DNA from: Panax quinquefolius | Lineage: Eukaryota; Streptophyta; Magnoliopsida; Apiales; Araliaceae | Assembly (NCBI GenBank): GCA_020205615.1 | Contig: CM035162.1 | Coordinates: forward strand, 45,498,464-45,562,463 | DNA: 64,000 nt | Direction: 5' to 3' | Shown: piece after piece, positions 23,550-35,200 of the stretch | How the letters are laid out: every line of letters starts with the position of its first letter | Position numbering within the stretch: position 1 is the first letter of the stretch | Program-made: the position numbers and the translations under genes | The notes under the pieces: generated by a model | The model's database searches: none | The model's input: only the letters and a program-made list of their open reading frames with translations | What the model was told of the DNA's origin: nothing

Positions 23550-25398
23550 CTATTCTTGTGTACCCGGATTATCCAACCTAGACAAATGATCAGCGATTTG
23601 ATTCTCCGTCCCCTTTCTATCCTTTATTTCTAGATCAAACTCTTGAAGAAGGAGAATCCACCGGATAAGGCGTGGTTTAGCATCTTTCTTCGCAATTAGA
23701 TACCGAATAGCCGAATGGTCTGTGTAAACTATCACCTTAGTCCCGATCAAGTATGCCCGGAATTTGTCAAACGCATACACCACTGCAAGCAGTTCCTTCT
23801 CCGTAGTTGTATAATTCATTTGAGTCTCCGTGAGTGTCTTGCTTGCATAATAAATGGCGTGAAATACTTTTTTCTCGTCGTTGTCCCAAAACAGCCCCAA
23901 CTGCATAGTCACTTGCATCACACATCAGCTCGAAAGGTATATTCCAATCTGGTGCGACGATCACGGGGGCTGTGGTTAACTTCTTCTTCAACAACTCGAA
24001 AGCCGACTTACATTCCTCATCAAAAATAAACACAGAGTCCTTCTCTAAAAGACTGCACAACGGTTTTGCAATTTTAGAGAAGTCTTTTATGAATCTTCTG
24101 TAGTACCCAGCATGTCCCAGAAAACTTCTGATTCCTTTTACTGAGCTCGGTGGAGGCAGTTTCTCGATCGTGTCCAACTTAGCCTTGTCAACTTCCAGTC
24201 CTTGAGCAGATACCTTGTGGCCCAAAATTATGCCCTCCTCAACCATGAAGTGGCATTTTTCCCAGTTAAGTACAAGGTTTGTATCTTCGCATCGCTGTAA
24301 CACCATTACCAAATTCCCAAGGCATGTATCAAAATTGTCTCCATAGACAGAAAAGTTGTCCATGAAGACTTCCACGTTTCTCTCCACCATATCGGAGAAA
24401 ATGGTCATCATACACCGTTGGAAAGTAGCCGGTGCATTACATAACCCGAATGACATTCTCCTGAATGCGAATGTGCCGTAAGGGCACGTAAATGTAGTCT
24501 TCTCTTGATCCTCAAGAGTGATGGCAATCTGGTTATAGCCTGAGTATCCATCCAATAGACAGTAAAATTCATGACCCGCCAATCTGTCCAACATTTGGTC
24601 GATAAAGGGTAGCGTAAAATGATCTTTTTGGGTTTCCTTATTCAACTTCCTATAATCGATGCACACCCTCCAACCTATCACTGTTCTTGTCGATATTAAC
24701 TCGTTATCTTCATTTTGCACCACAGTCATTCCCCCCTTCTTCGGCACACAATGAACCGGACTAACCCACTTACTGTCGGAAATCGGGTAGATGATTCTGG
24801 CATCCAATAATTTTAGAATTTCCATCTTTACTACTTCCTTCATAATTGGGTTAAGTCGTCGTTGTTGCTCCACCGTTAGTTTTTCATCATCTTCCATCAG
24901 AATCTTGTGCATGCAAAACGAAGGGCTAATTCCCTTGATATCCGCGATTGTCCACCCTATCACTGCTTTATGTTCCCTAAGCACCCTCAGCAACTTTTCT
25001 TCATGTAAATCGTTAAGTGCAGTAGAAATAATTACAGGTAAAGAATTTGAATTGCCTAAATATGCATACCTGAGATGTTTAGGGAGTGGCTTGAGTTCTA
25101 GAGTTGGTGTCTCCTCCAATGATGGTTTTAATTTTCTCGTGGCTATCTCCTCCGTGTGTAGTAGTTCAAATGGTGTTTTGAATTGTCTTACTCGTGGAAA
25201 TGAATCTAACATCTGTAAGTAGTCCACAAATTCTGGGTTATCGAACTCTTCATCCCCCAATAGTGTTGTCTCTAAAAGATCGTTGACCAGACTCTTTCCC
25301 ATGTCTTCGTTGACTATTTGATCAATGATTTCCATCTGAAAACACTCTTCTTCATCCGCGGGAAATTTCATAGCTTTGAAAACGTTAAACTTAACTTC
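23550..25398 (-). pseudogene. Athila reverse transcriptase-RNase H, broken
   Basis: The longest frame runs from 25371 to 23767 on the minus strand (534 residues), with in-frame codons continuing upstream to a stop at 25399. RT motifs seen are WVSPVHCVPKKGG, WRVCIDYRKLN, FYCLLDGYSGYNQI and RRMSFGLCNAPATFQR. The catalytic box reads FMDNFSVYG: the second Asp of the FMDD box is Asn (codons at 24355-24360). RNase H starts with [19 protein letters not shown] and, after a frameshift near 23880, continues with [19 protein letters not shown] and [10 protein letters not shown] to NQIADHLSR. The polymerase is dead by mutation as well as by frameshift. Confidence 0.9.
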
Positions 25399-25890
25399 TT
25401 AATCTTGGACCCTCATCGTTAGTTCACCTTCTTGTACGTCAATGAGTGTCCTACCTGTTGCCAAGAAAGGTCTCCCTAGGATAATAGGAATGTTCTTATC
25501 CTCCTCAAAATCCAGAATAATAAAGTCCGTGGGGAATATAAACTTATCAACTTTGACCAATATGTCTTCCACAATGCCTCTCGGATACGTGACTGACCTA
25601 TCCGCCAACTGTAATGAGATGTTCGTAGGCTTTGGAGCTGGCAAACCCAATTCTGTGTAAACTTATAATGGCATAAGGTTCACACTCGCACCTAAATCAC
25701 ATAAGCATTTATTGAAAGCCGTATTCCCGATCGTGCATGGAATGGTGAAACTCCCCGGATATTTTAACTTGGGTGGTAACTTTCGCTGTAATACCGCGCT
25801 ACACTCCTCTGTTAGTGCCACTGTCTCGAAATCTTCTAACTTCTTCTTTCTGGATAGAATCCCTTTCATGAATTTTGCATAGCTCGGCAT
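25399..25890 (-). pseudogene. Athila protease region
   Basis: Two minus-strand frames separated by an in-frame stop near 25660. They contain [13 protein letters not shown] and [12 protein letters not shown], the DLGA version of the aspartic protease active site usual in Athila elements, then ILGRPFLATGRTLIDV, the C-terminal protease motif. Stops at 25891-25893 (before MPSYAKFMK) and 25399-25401 separate it from gag and RT. Confidence 0.8.
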
Positions 25891-26794
25891 TTACTCTAGG
25901 ACTTCCGCGAATGGGATGTTAATATGCAATTTCTTAAATACTTCCATGAATTTTGCAAATTGCTTGTCTAATTTCTGCTTTTGAACTCTTTGCTGAAACG
26001 GCGATGGAGGGTACACAACTGGCTGGTCATCTAACTTTGTTTTCTCAAATTGCGTATCCTCACCCTGTTTTTCTGCAACTACCTTGTTGGCATTACTCTT
26101 ATCATCAGAGACAGCTGAATTTTCTGCATCTTCCCCATCCAACTGTTTTCCACTCCTCAAGGTGACTGCCTGACACTGTTCATGATTTCCCTTTGGATTT
26201 CTTTCGGTGTCACTCGGTAGGGTCCCTTGTGGTCTGTTGTTTAATGCTAAAGCAATTTGTCCCATCTGGTTTACTAAATTCTTGATGGCCATTTCTTGTG
26301 ATTTCATTGCCATTGCTTGATTCTTCATTGCTACCTCATTACTCGTTATATACTTTGATATCAATTCCTCTAAATCTGACTTCCTCTCTTGACGTTGAAC
26401 TGGTTGTTGTTGATTCTGAAACCCTGGGGGATACGATGGTTGTGGAGCTTGTTGATTCTGATTATTATTTGACGATTGATTCAGATTATTCCTATACCCA
26501 TGATTATATGCATTCTAATATGTATTCTGAGGAATTATGTTGTAGATACTCATGAATTGTACTGACTCTGGGTTGATTGCGCATTGATCCGTCGAATGTT
26601 CCCCTGCGCATAACTCACAAATAATTGCAACTGATTGCGTCTATCCCCCTGACCACACGTCGAACTTCTTAGAGAGTGCTGAAATCTCTATCGTTATTGC
26701 CGTCACTCCATCTACCTCTAACACTCCAGCGACCGTAGGTTGTGTCATTCTTGTCGTGGGCCACTGATAATTGTTAGCAGCCATCGTCTCTATC
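25891..26794 (-). pseudogene. Athila gag, C-terminal part
   Basis: The minus-strand reading starts at 26794 within the target duplication and opens MAANNYQWP; in one unbroken step it continues the gag part at 39185. A zinc knuckle CELCAGEHSTDQC (C-x2-C-x3-H-x4-C) lies at 26581-26619. A Gln/Asn-rich linker follows, then a coiled, Met/Lys-rich segment and the basic tail before protease. In-frame stops occur near 26640 and 26516. Confidence 0.8.
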
Positions 26795-29700
26795 TGTAAT
26801 ACCCGCGAATTTTAATAAATTATAATATTGAGAATAAAGATTTGTTTGCATATTTATTTGAATATAAATATATATAGCATCGACATGTGTTGTGATGGGC
26901 ATTTTAATTGATTAAGCAGGTGATAATTAAACAATGAAGCAAAAGTAATGAGAAGCTTAGTTTAAACTTGTGGAGTTATGCCTAGTGTGGCAAGATGATG
27001 AATTGAGAAAATACTAATTTAACTAATGATGGAATTAATTAGTATTACTAATAAGTAAATAATTTCATAATGAGGTTGATTTATTTGTTATTCGTTAATT
27101 ATCATGAATAATAGTGTGTGAAGAGAAATCATATATAATAAGGTTTTTCATTTAATAAAAAGTAAGGTGTGACATTGAAATGAAAATAATTATTATATAA
27201 CACTATGTGATAAAAGTAAGCTTGACTTAGGTAATTGACCAAGTTGTATAAAAAAGTCTTGTGACATATTGATGTGTGTGGGAATAATTAAATGGGTATT
27301 TTAAACCTATGAGAGAAAGTAACTTTGATTAAATAAATTAATAATAAGTAGCATTGGTACACAATTAAATTATATCCTAGTCTAGAATAATTATTACTTG
27401 AAATAAATCAATGTACATGGATTATATGATTTTATGTGTAATATATGAGTGGGTGTATTTGTATGCTCAAGTGTGAACAAAGGGTAAAATGAACCTAAGT
27501 GTGCTACTAAAGTGCTGAGAATTGGAGGTGTCCCAAAATGAGAGTCACACTATCTCTCCTTCACGTTATAGGTCATTGGCTTAGTCCCTCATTACCAACC
27601 CCATAGCTAGCAAATCATGCAGGGGGGAGTGGACTACTTAGTACTCTTCCACCAAATCCTCCATAACCATTAGCTTCTTCTCCATTCCAATGGTTTTATT
27701 TATTGTACAAAACCAAATTGGTCACAAGCTTGTCTATAAATAAAGCCCTTCTCATTCATAAACATGTTGCTAAGTTCTCTGAGAAAAGTCCTAGTGTGTG
27801 AGAGTGTGGTTGGGCTAAGCTTACATTATTTGCAAGTTGAAGCTAGGAGAAGCAATTCAACTTCAGAAAAGGTAATCTCCTCTAGATGTTCATACACTCA
27901 AGCTTTGCAATGTTCTTAGAAAAACACTTGTTTGAGTTAAAATATTTATAGTTGAAACTTGCTAGAATGTATCAATTGATGCTAGATATTGTTAATATGG
28001 TCAAAAACAAATTCAATGAAAGTTAAATGAAGTAAAATGGTCAAGTAACGAATTCGTAGGGAAGAGAATTGCTAAATGCGTTAAACATTGGAAAAATGGC
28101 AAAAATCTTGAATTGATCCATGAAATTAATTGTTTGTATGTGTAGAAGTGTTAGAAGCATGTTAGGAGTGTTATGTAGCAAGTTTATAGCAATTATACAT
28201 TATTACATTGTTGCTTGGATGAGAATTGGGTGGAAAATTGCATAAAAATCCGAACAGGGGTGAACAAGGGATACCTGCTCGTGTTTTAGCAGGGGACCTG
28301 TTACTTTCTACGGGGAGGTCTGAGCACGAATGCCCACCCGGTGGGGTGGTCTTCAGAATAACTAAAAGCAGTTTGTTTTGTGGTTTGATGCAAGAAATCT
28401 TAACTTCACATAATTTAAAGAACATACATACTCCTTAATCATGTATTCAATGTATGTTACAAGTTGTTTAGTAGGTTTGAAGTTGAATCATAACATTTTT
28501 AGATGCAAAGTTAAAAGACGGAAATCATGTTTATAGAACCTTACGCCTTTTTGAATCTAACTCATTGAGCATATGTTGATAGTTTAGTTAGTCTTGTAAA
28601 TACATATGAAATGTAGACTCAACATACTTTGCATGTATGGATTGTTAGACATGACATCTCAACATTTAAAACCAATTGAGTCAAAAACTCTATGATTTAT
28701 ATTGTGAACTTTGGAACAATTAGAATAGGATGCGTATGCCTCTAGAGATAATCGACATTTTCACGCATCTAGTTAGACATTTTTATAAATTATGCAAGCA
28801 TGTGTAGAAAGAATTTGTTTGGCAATATTATGTGGTATAATGAATACTATGGCTAATTGATTGATGTAATGATCTCTTTTAACTTTGAAAGATGGAAATG
28901 TATGAGTAACTTTAATAAAGGTTCAAAACTAGCTTAAAGGTTCTTTAATATGTGAAACAACTTAAAAATACGTAAAGTAAGAGATAGTTTGCAAATACAA
29001 AAGATGAGCATATGGTACAAAAGACTTTAAAGGTAAAGTCAATATGAGTTACGCATCTATGAGTTTGAATGTGTGTAGCCTACATGAATTTAGATATGTG
29101 TGATTAAGGTATGTGAAAAAGTATATCAAGTATATATGACTAATAAATACATATACATATATAAATAGGATAACGTAGTTCACTGAGGTGATATTACGCT
29201 ATAAGTGGTAATCAACGCTAAAGGCAAGTCTCCTAACTCTCACAACTTTGGATTTTGTGTGAGTTCCCTACCTTTCATTGATTCACATATCGAATACAAG
29301 TTATCTAAATTCTTTACATTGTATATTGTATAAATTCGAATTATTAACATACTTAAACAAATGTCTATTACTATTCGAAAATCAATTACTTTGACATTAT
29401 TGCGAGCATTAGACTTATTGTTCTTAAATGCATTATAAAAGTTGTCTAAACCTTTGATTCGGTTAGACTGTTATCATACGTTAGAAAGCTATCCAAACCA
29501 ATTGACTTGGTGCGGACTCTTGAAAATCTACTGAGATGAACAACCCTCTTAAAAAGGGGAAATTCTATATTGTCGGGAAACCGACGTACGCACATAAGTG
29601 TGATTAAATGTTATGCATAACGTAGGGTACCTTAGGCTGATCACCTGTTGTACTCGTTTATCTTGGATTGTGGTATAATACTGTTAATTCTAGTAAGAGT

Positions 29701-30266
29701 TCTTGGTCTTTAATGACTGCTCAGTGTTCATTCTTATTGAACCTCAAATTAATTAAACCTTGAAATATTATTGATATCCTTCAGTCTTTAGTGACATTTA
29801 TCAAACACTCTTGATATTTCTTGATATCCTTGAACTATCACTTACTGTTATATCCTTGAAGATTTAAATGCTATAACTGTTCATTCTTTTTGCTATATCA
29901 CTTGCTGGGCAAACTTGTTGCTCATTCTTGCTTCCCTAAAAACATTATGATTAAAGCAGAAGCAAGGCAAAGACCTCTAGAAAAGACAAGGGGAAGGGCA
30001 AGGCAACAGAGTAGCTTAGTTCTTTAAGAGTAGTAGTATTATTATTTCTATGCGTATTATGATGTATTAAGGATGATTAATTATGTTTAAGTTTAATCAC
30101 TGGATTGTTTTAGTAATGGTTACGGAACCTTGGGACGCGAATATTTATATTATATCAATGTAAATTATTCTATTATTTCCGTTGTTGATGATTTTAGTGT
30201 GATGTTAGAATTAGCACGTGGCGAACCAAATTCGAGATACGAGTGTCTGAATTTGGGGGCGTCACA
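26795..30266 (+). repeat. Tekay-like 5' LTR
   Basis: Noncoding, 3472 bp. A possible transcription unit starts downstream of ctataaataaagcc (near 27735). The conserved gatgaacaaccctcttaaaaagggg element is near 29534 and the box cttgctgggcaaacttgttgctc near 29910. A GC-rich segment at 28241-28370 differs strongly from the partner LTR. The short frame at 30130-30315 is chance. Confidence 0.9.
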
Positions 30267-30269
30267 GGT

Positions 30270-30281
30270 TGGTATCAAAGC
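30270..30281 (+). other. Primer-binding site, initiator-Met tRNA
   Basis: TGGTATCAAAGC three bases after the LTR end; one mismatch to the plant initiator-Met tRNA 3' end complement (TGGTATCAGAGC). Confidence 0.9.
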
Positions 30282-30487
30282 AATAGTTATAACCCTTAGG
30301 AGCGAGAGTCCTTAGAGTACAACTTAGGAGAACTTGGAAGATAGAGAGGGATGAGACTCACATAGAGTTTTCATAGAGAATAACTTAGTGTGTTATAGAA
30401 TATAACTTCATTATATACAATGAACTTATGTTATTTAACATTCTAATGGAGTTGTTGTTTGTTTTGTCATATGTTGGTGATTGTAGG

Positions 30488-31303
30488 ATGACTGACATGG
30501 GAGGACCTAGTCGAGTAATAGAAGAGGAGCTACGTGATATACACGTGGTATTTGAGTCACCATTAATAGCAGAGCCCGTATCAGCAGTGGCCTCTATTGA
30601 TGATGATGATGAGGTGGATGAGATGGAGCCTCTACCCGAGGAGTCTGATCCGGAGGAGGAGCCTATGGAGGAGGAGACTATGGGGGATGAGCCTATGGAG
30701 GACTCCGACGGGACTACTTTCGAGGATCGGATGTTGGGAGAATATGAGGAGCAGATTCTGGAGTTAGGAAGTAGAGTGAAAGAGCTAGAGACGAAGGCTA
30801 GGGAGAGGGAGTCTGAGTTCCGAAAATTGAGGGACGAGGACCATCAGAGGAAGTTAGCAATACAAGAGATGGAGGCAGAAATTGCTCAATGCAGGGAGGT
30901 AGGGATCCAGTTGGGAACCTTGTTTCATAGGTCGGTGGCTAGGAATGTGGAGCTGGCAAGGAAACTAGAAGAGTCTGAACAGAAGGAACTTAGTGAGAAG
31001 ACTTAGAAAGAAGCTCTCCGTACTCAGTTAGAGATGGAGGTGATGGATAGAATTCACTTCGAGGAGAAGTGGGAGGATTCCAATGACAAGGTAGATGATC
31101 TAGAGGATGAGGTGCGGTGCAAGAGGAGAAAGATGAACAAGATGGGCTATGCTCTACGCACGGCTATGGAGAAGTTGGTCGATGGGGTAAATCACTACCC
31201 AACTAAGCAAGGACAAACCCGACATACCATAAGTCGGGATATGGTGGCGCGCATTACACGGAAGGAGTATCATAGCGCCGTGGAGCGTGGGATGTTAGAT
31301 TGA
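30488..31303 (+). pseudogene. Extra acidic coiled-coil ORF upstream of gag
   Basis: A frame of about 270 codons between the primer site and gag, starting best at MTDMGGPSR (30488; an in-frame ATG at 30428 is also open). Residues 35-75 are extremely acidic (runs of Asp/Glu such as EEEPMEEETMGDEP). The rest is heptad-like and predicted coiled coil (YEEQILELGSRVKELETK and LARKLEESEQKEL). One in-frame TAG at 31004-31006 interrupts it; the frame resumes at once and continues to 31303, ending in a basic region (RCKRRKMNKMGYALR). I recognise no family. Extra ORFs before gag are known for Tat/Ogre elements but are not a usual part of Tekay-like ones. A helper for Gag assembly or nuclear import is only a guess. 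Confidence 0.7.
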
Positions 31304-31642
31304 GTCTAGAGGGAAAATCTCAGTAGTATAGTAGTTTATTATGTGTTGTTAATATGTTGTTATGATCTTAGTCTTTGTGTAAGCCGTAAAATGATGGTAA
31401 CCCCAACTTTTGAAAAAATGTTAGAGGGGTAGTAAGCTAGTGTCATCCCCGTCTTTTGTGATATTAGGGGATAAGTGTTGTCATTTATAGAAGTATGCTA
31501 GAGATAACCATATGATGTAATGAGTTGGCATATGAATATAAATGATCTTAATTCCAAAACGTGTTATAAATTTTTTTTTTATTAGGAAATTTCCAAGTAA
31601 TATAACTAAATAATAAAATGAAAAATTTTATGATGCAGAAAC
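31304..31642 (+). other. Spacer between extra ORF and gag
   Basis: AT-rich, noncoding. It ends in a T-rich run and tgatgcag just before the gag ATG, which resembles a 3' splice site; a splice linking upstream sequence to gag is possible but I cannot identify a donor with confidence. Confidence 0.4.
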
Positions 31643-32358
31643 ATGCCGCCCAGATGTAGAGTAACTGCACCAGAAGAATCGGTTAATGATGAGAGAGGAC
31701 CAAAGTGGACCCCGTCTGAGGCTTTTTACTTGTTAGGAGAAGCTCTTAGGGGAAGAAACGAACCAGTACCACCCAATCCCCAAGTAGCTCCGGTCGCAAA
31801 CTTCAAGGACTTTAAGAGCGTAGGACCTCCGAAATTCGTGGGTACTACCGATCCTATCGTAGCACAAACGTGGATCAAGGAAATGGAGAAAGCCTTTGCC
31901 ATTGCTCGTGTGGGTGAAGACCAGAAATCCGTGTTCGCTATATACATGCTGTGGGGTGAAGCAAACTACTGGTGGGAAGCAAATTAACAGAGGGCGGGAG
32001 AAGGAGTTATACCCTTGGAAAGGTTTAAGACGTTGTTCATCGAGAATTACTTCCCGAAGAGCATGAAGAATAGGATGGAGGTAAAATTTCTTGAACTGAA
32101 ACAAGGAGAGATGACGGTGGTGTAGTACGCGGCCAAGTTCAATGAACTCGCACGATTTGCAACACATCAAGTCGACACTGAAGAAAGGAAAGCTCGACGC
32201 TTCGAACTAGGACTAAAACCTTGGTTGTTCAACAAGGTGTCAATCCTTCAAATTGACTCGTTCGTTATATTGTTAGAGAAGGAGATAATTGTTGAGGGAG
32301 GTAGCGAGGCATTGAGCCAATACAACAAGGAGAAGAAAAACATAGAGGTTGCAAATTA
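31643..32358 (+). pseudogene. Tekay-like gag, broken
   Basis: It starts MPPRCRVTAPEES. The capsid (Retrotrans_gag) domain is recognisable from KFVGTTDPIVAQTWIKEMEKAF through YWWEAN and ERFKTLFIENYFPKSMKNRME to YAAKFNELARFA. In-frame stops: TAA at 31985-31987, TAG near 32124 (GTAGTAC, where related elements have Glu before YAAKF), TAG near 32357. The usual CCHC zinc knuckle is absent: the sequence jumps from the capsid tail to protease C-terminal sequence, so the nucleocapsid and the DSG protease active site have been deleted. Confidence 0.8.
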
Positions 32359-32770
32359 GGAAATAATCCCCGTAGAGTTGGTTTACCAAAACTGTTGTGC
32401 GAACATTAGAAGACACGAACTAAAGGTAGACTTAATTCCAATTAGACTGGGAGAATTTGATGTGATATTAGGAATGGATTGGTTATCCAGCCACGCTGTG
32501 ATAATCAACTATCAAGAGAAGAGTGTGAACCTTCAGACTTCAAATCAGTCTAAGGTAGTGTTTTATGGTAGCTCATCGCTCAAGCAATCGTATTGCCTTA
32601 CGATGATGCAAGCCAAAAAATTGTTAAAGAAAGGATGTATAGGTTATTTGGCCTATATAATAGATACTCAGAAAAAGGGAGTAGAAATAAAGAATTAAAG
32701 AAAGGATGTATAGGTTATTTGGCCTATATAATAGATACTCAGAAAAAGGGAGTAGAAATAAAGAATATGT
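32359..32770 (+). pseudogene. Tekay-like protease C-terminal remnant
   Basis: It contains VDLIPIRLGEFDVILGMDWLS, the C-terminal protease motif of chromoviruses, and the linker ahead of RT. The active-site Asp region is missing. The reading frame is then broken by a 71-bp tandem duplication (32624-32694 repeated at 32695-32765). Confidence 0.8.
32624..32765 (+). repeat. 71-bp perfect tandem duplication
   Basis: 32624-32694 and 32695-32765 are the same by eye (ttaaagaaaggatgtatagg...). 71 is not a multiple of three, so the duplication itself shifts the frame. Confidence 0.9.
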
Positions 32771-34130
32771 CAGTAGTCAAAGATTTTCAAGACGTGTTTC
32801 CAAACGATCTGCCTGGTCTTCCGCTAGATAGAGAAATCAAATTTATAATAGACTTAGCACCAGGAACGGCACTGATTTCAAAAGCCCCATATCGTATGGC
32901 GCCAGTGGAAATGAAGGAATTGATGATACAATTGCAAGAATTGCTAGATAAGGGTTACATTCGGCCAAGTGTGTCTCCTTGGGGAGCACCTGTGTTTTTT
33001 GTAAAGAAAAAGGATGGATCGATGAGGCTTTGTATCGACTATCGGGAGTTGAACCGAGTGACGATTAAGAATAGATATCCATTACCAAGGATAGACGACC
33101 TTTTCGATCAATTGAAGGGAGCGAAGTGTTTTTCCAAGATAGACTTGCGAACGGGTTATCATCAGTTGAAAGTACGAGAGGAGGACATACCAAAGACGGC
33201 GTTTCGAACACGTCACGGACATTACGAATTTCTAGTGATGTCATTTGGATTAACTAATGCTCCGGCGGCATTCATGGACTTGATGAATCGAGTTTTAAAG
33301 GCATACTTAGATAAGTTTGTAGTAATGTTTATTGACAACATTTTAATTTATTCAAAAACTAGGGAAGAGCACGCCGAACACCTGGAGATGGTATTGGAAG
33401 CCTTACAACAGGAAAAGATGTACGCTAAATTTTTGAAATGTGAATTTTGGATTGAGAAGGTTCAGTTTTTAGGACACGTGATAGATCAAAATGGAATTTT
33501 TGTGGATCCTGCAAAGGTGGAGGCGGTAAGTAACTAGGAACAACCAAGGATGCCAACAGAAGTAAGAAGTTTCTTAGGTTTAGCTGGGTACTATCGAAGA
33601 TTCATCCAAGATTTTTCTAAGATAGCAACCCCGCTGACCAATCTAACGAGGAAGACGGTGAAGTTCGTATGGACGGATAAATGCGAGGAGAGCTTTCAAG
33701 AATTGAAGAGGAGGTTGAGTGAAGCGCCTGTATTATCATTACCGGATGATACAGGAGGATTTGTAGTGTATAGTGATACGTCGCATAGAGGACTTGGTTA
33801 TGTGCTAATGCAACATGGCAAGGTCATTGCGTATGCGTCACGACAGCTGAAGGATTTTTAAAAAGCGATACCCTACCCATGACTTGGAATTAGCAGCGGT
33901 AGTATTTGCTTTAAAGATTTGGAGGCATTATTTGTATGGAGAAAAATGTGAGATATACACAGACCACAAGAGTCTGAAATATATCTTCACACAGAGGGAG
34001 TTGAATATGCGACAAAGAAGGTGGTTGGAATTAATCAAGGATTACGACTGTGAAATTCTCTATCACCCGGGAAAAGCAAACGTAGTAGCCGACGCTTTAA
34101 GTAGAAAAGGAAGGGAAAAGTTGTTCAAGT
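32766..34130 (+). pseudogene. Tekay-like reverse transcriptase-RNase H, broken
   Basis: RT motifs in order: [68 protein letters not shown], then the catalytic box as FIDNILIYS, where the usual second Asp is Asn (GAC AAC at 33334-33339), and FLGHVI. A TAG at 33535-33537 stands where relatives have Trp. RNase H begins with EVRSFLGLAGYYRRF and VYSDTSHRGLGYVLMQ, is frameshifted near 33861, and continues with [30 protein letters not shown] and [15 protein letters not shown]. It cannot make an active enzyme. Confidence 0.9.
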
Positions 34131-35200
34131 TGACAACTCAGGAGGAATTAATAAGAGAAATGGAAAAATTGGAAATAGAGGTGAAAGAACCAAAAGAAGT
34201 AGAAGGAAAATTATTCGTGATGGAAGCTCACCCGACGCTACTAGATAGAGTAAAAGAAGCACAAGAGAAAGATGAAGAATGTGAGAAGATAAGGAAGAGA
34301 ATAGTATAAAATGAGGAGGAAAAGTTCAAAGTAGATAAGGACGGTATATTAAGATTTGAGGGTCGAATATGGGTGCCAGCTATAACCAAGCTGAGGGAGG
34401 AAATTTTGCACGAAGCACATAATACTATGTACTCTGTTCATCCAGGGGGCACAAAGATGTACCGGGATCTTCGACATCACTTTTGGTGGCCTAATTTAAA
34501 AAGAGAAGTTGCAGAATGCGTTAGTAGATGTCTTACTTGTCAAAGGGTCAAAGCAGAACATCAAAGGCCTAGTGGACTACTTCAACCACTGGAAATACCA
34601 GAATGGAAATGGGAGCATATTACCATGGATTTTGTGGTTGGACTTCCGATCACACAGAAGGGTTATGATGCCATTTGGGTTATCGTGGACCGACTAACAA
34701 AGACAGCTCATTTTCTACCTATCAAGATTCGATTCAGTTTGAACCAATTAGCAAATTTATATGTAAAGGAAATCGTGTCACGACATGGAGTGCCAGTGTC
34801 GATTGTCTCCGATCGAGATCCGCGTTTCACGTCAAAATTTTGGAAAAGTTTGCAAGAGTGAATGGGCACTCAGTTGAGATTAAGTACTTCTTATCACCCT
34901 CAAACCGACGGACAAAGTGAATGAACCATACAAACGTTGGAGGACATGCTTAGAGCTTGTGTGATGGACTTCAAAGGGAATTGGGATGACCATTTACCAT
35001 TAGTAGAATTCGCTTACAATAATAGCTATCATGTGAGAATTGGTATGCCGCCATATGAAGCTCTTTATGGGAGAAAGTGTAGAACACCATTATGTTGGGA
35101 CGAAGTCGGAGAGCAACGACTTTTGGGACCGGAATTAGTTCAACAAACGGCTGATGGTAACAACAATAAGGGCCAGATTGGTAGCAGCTCAAGATCGCCA
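34131..35200 (+). pseudogene. Tekay-like integrase, broken
   Basis: The zinc-binding HHCC region is intact in sequence ([16 protein letters not shown] ... [12 protein letters not shown]). The core has [10 protein letters not shown] (first Asp), [15 protein letters not shown] (second Asp) and HPQTDGQSE (Glu). In-frame stops: TAA 34307-34309, TGA 34859-34861, and TGA 34922-34924 directly after the catalytic Glu, at a codon where relatives have Arg (CGA to TGA would be a CpG transition). A frameshift lies near 35150 before the C-terminal domain. Confidence 0.88.

Noticed and set aside
24791..25222. 143-codon plus-strand frame
   Set aside because: Antisense shadow of the Athila reverse transcriptase frame.
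28171..28438. Open frames on both strands in the Tekay-like LTR
   Set aside because: They cover the GC-rich hypervariable segment and are lost in the partner LTR.
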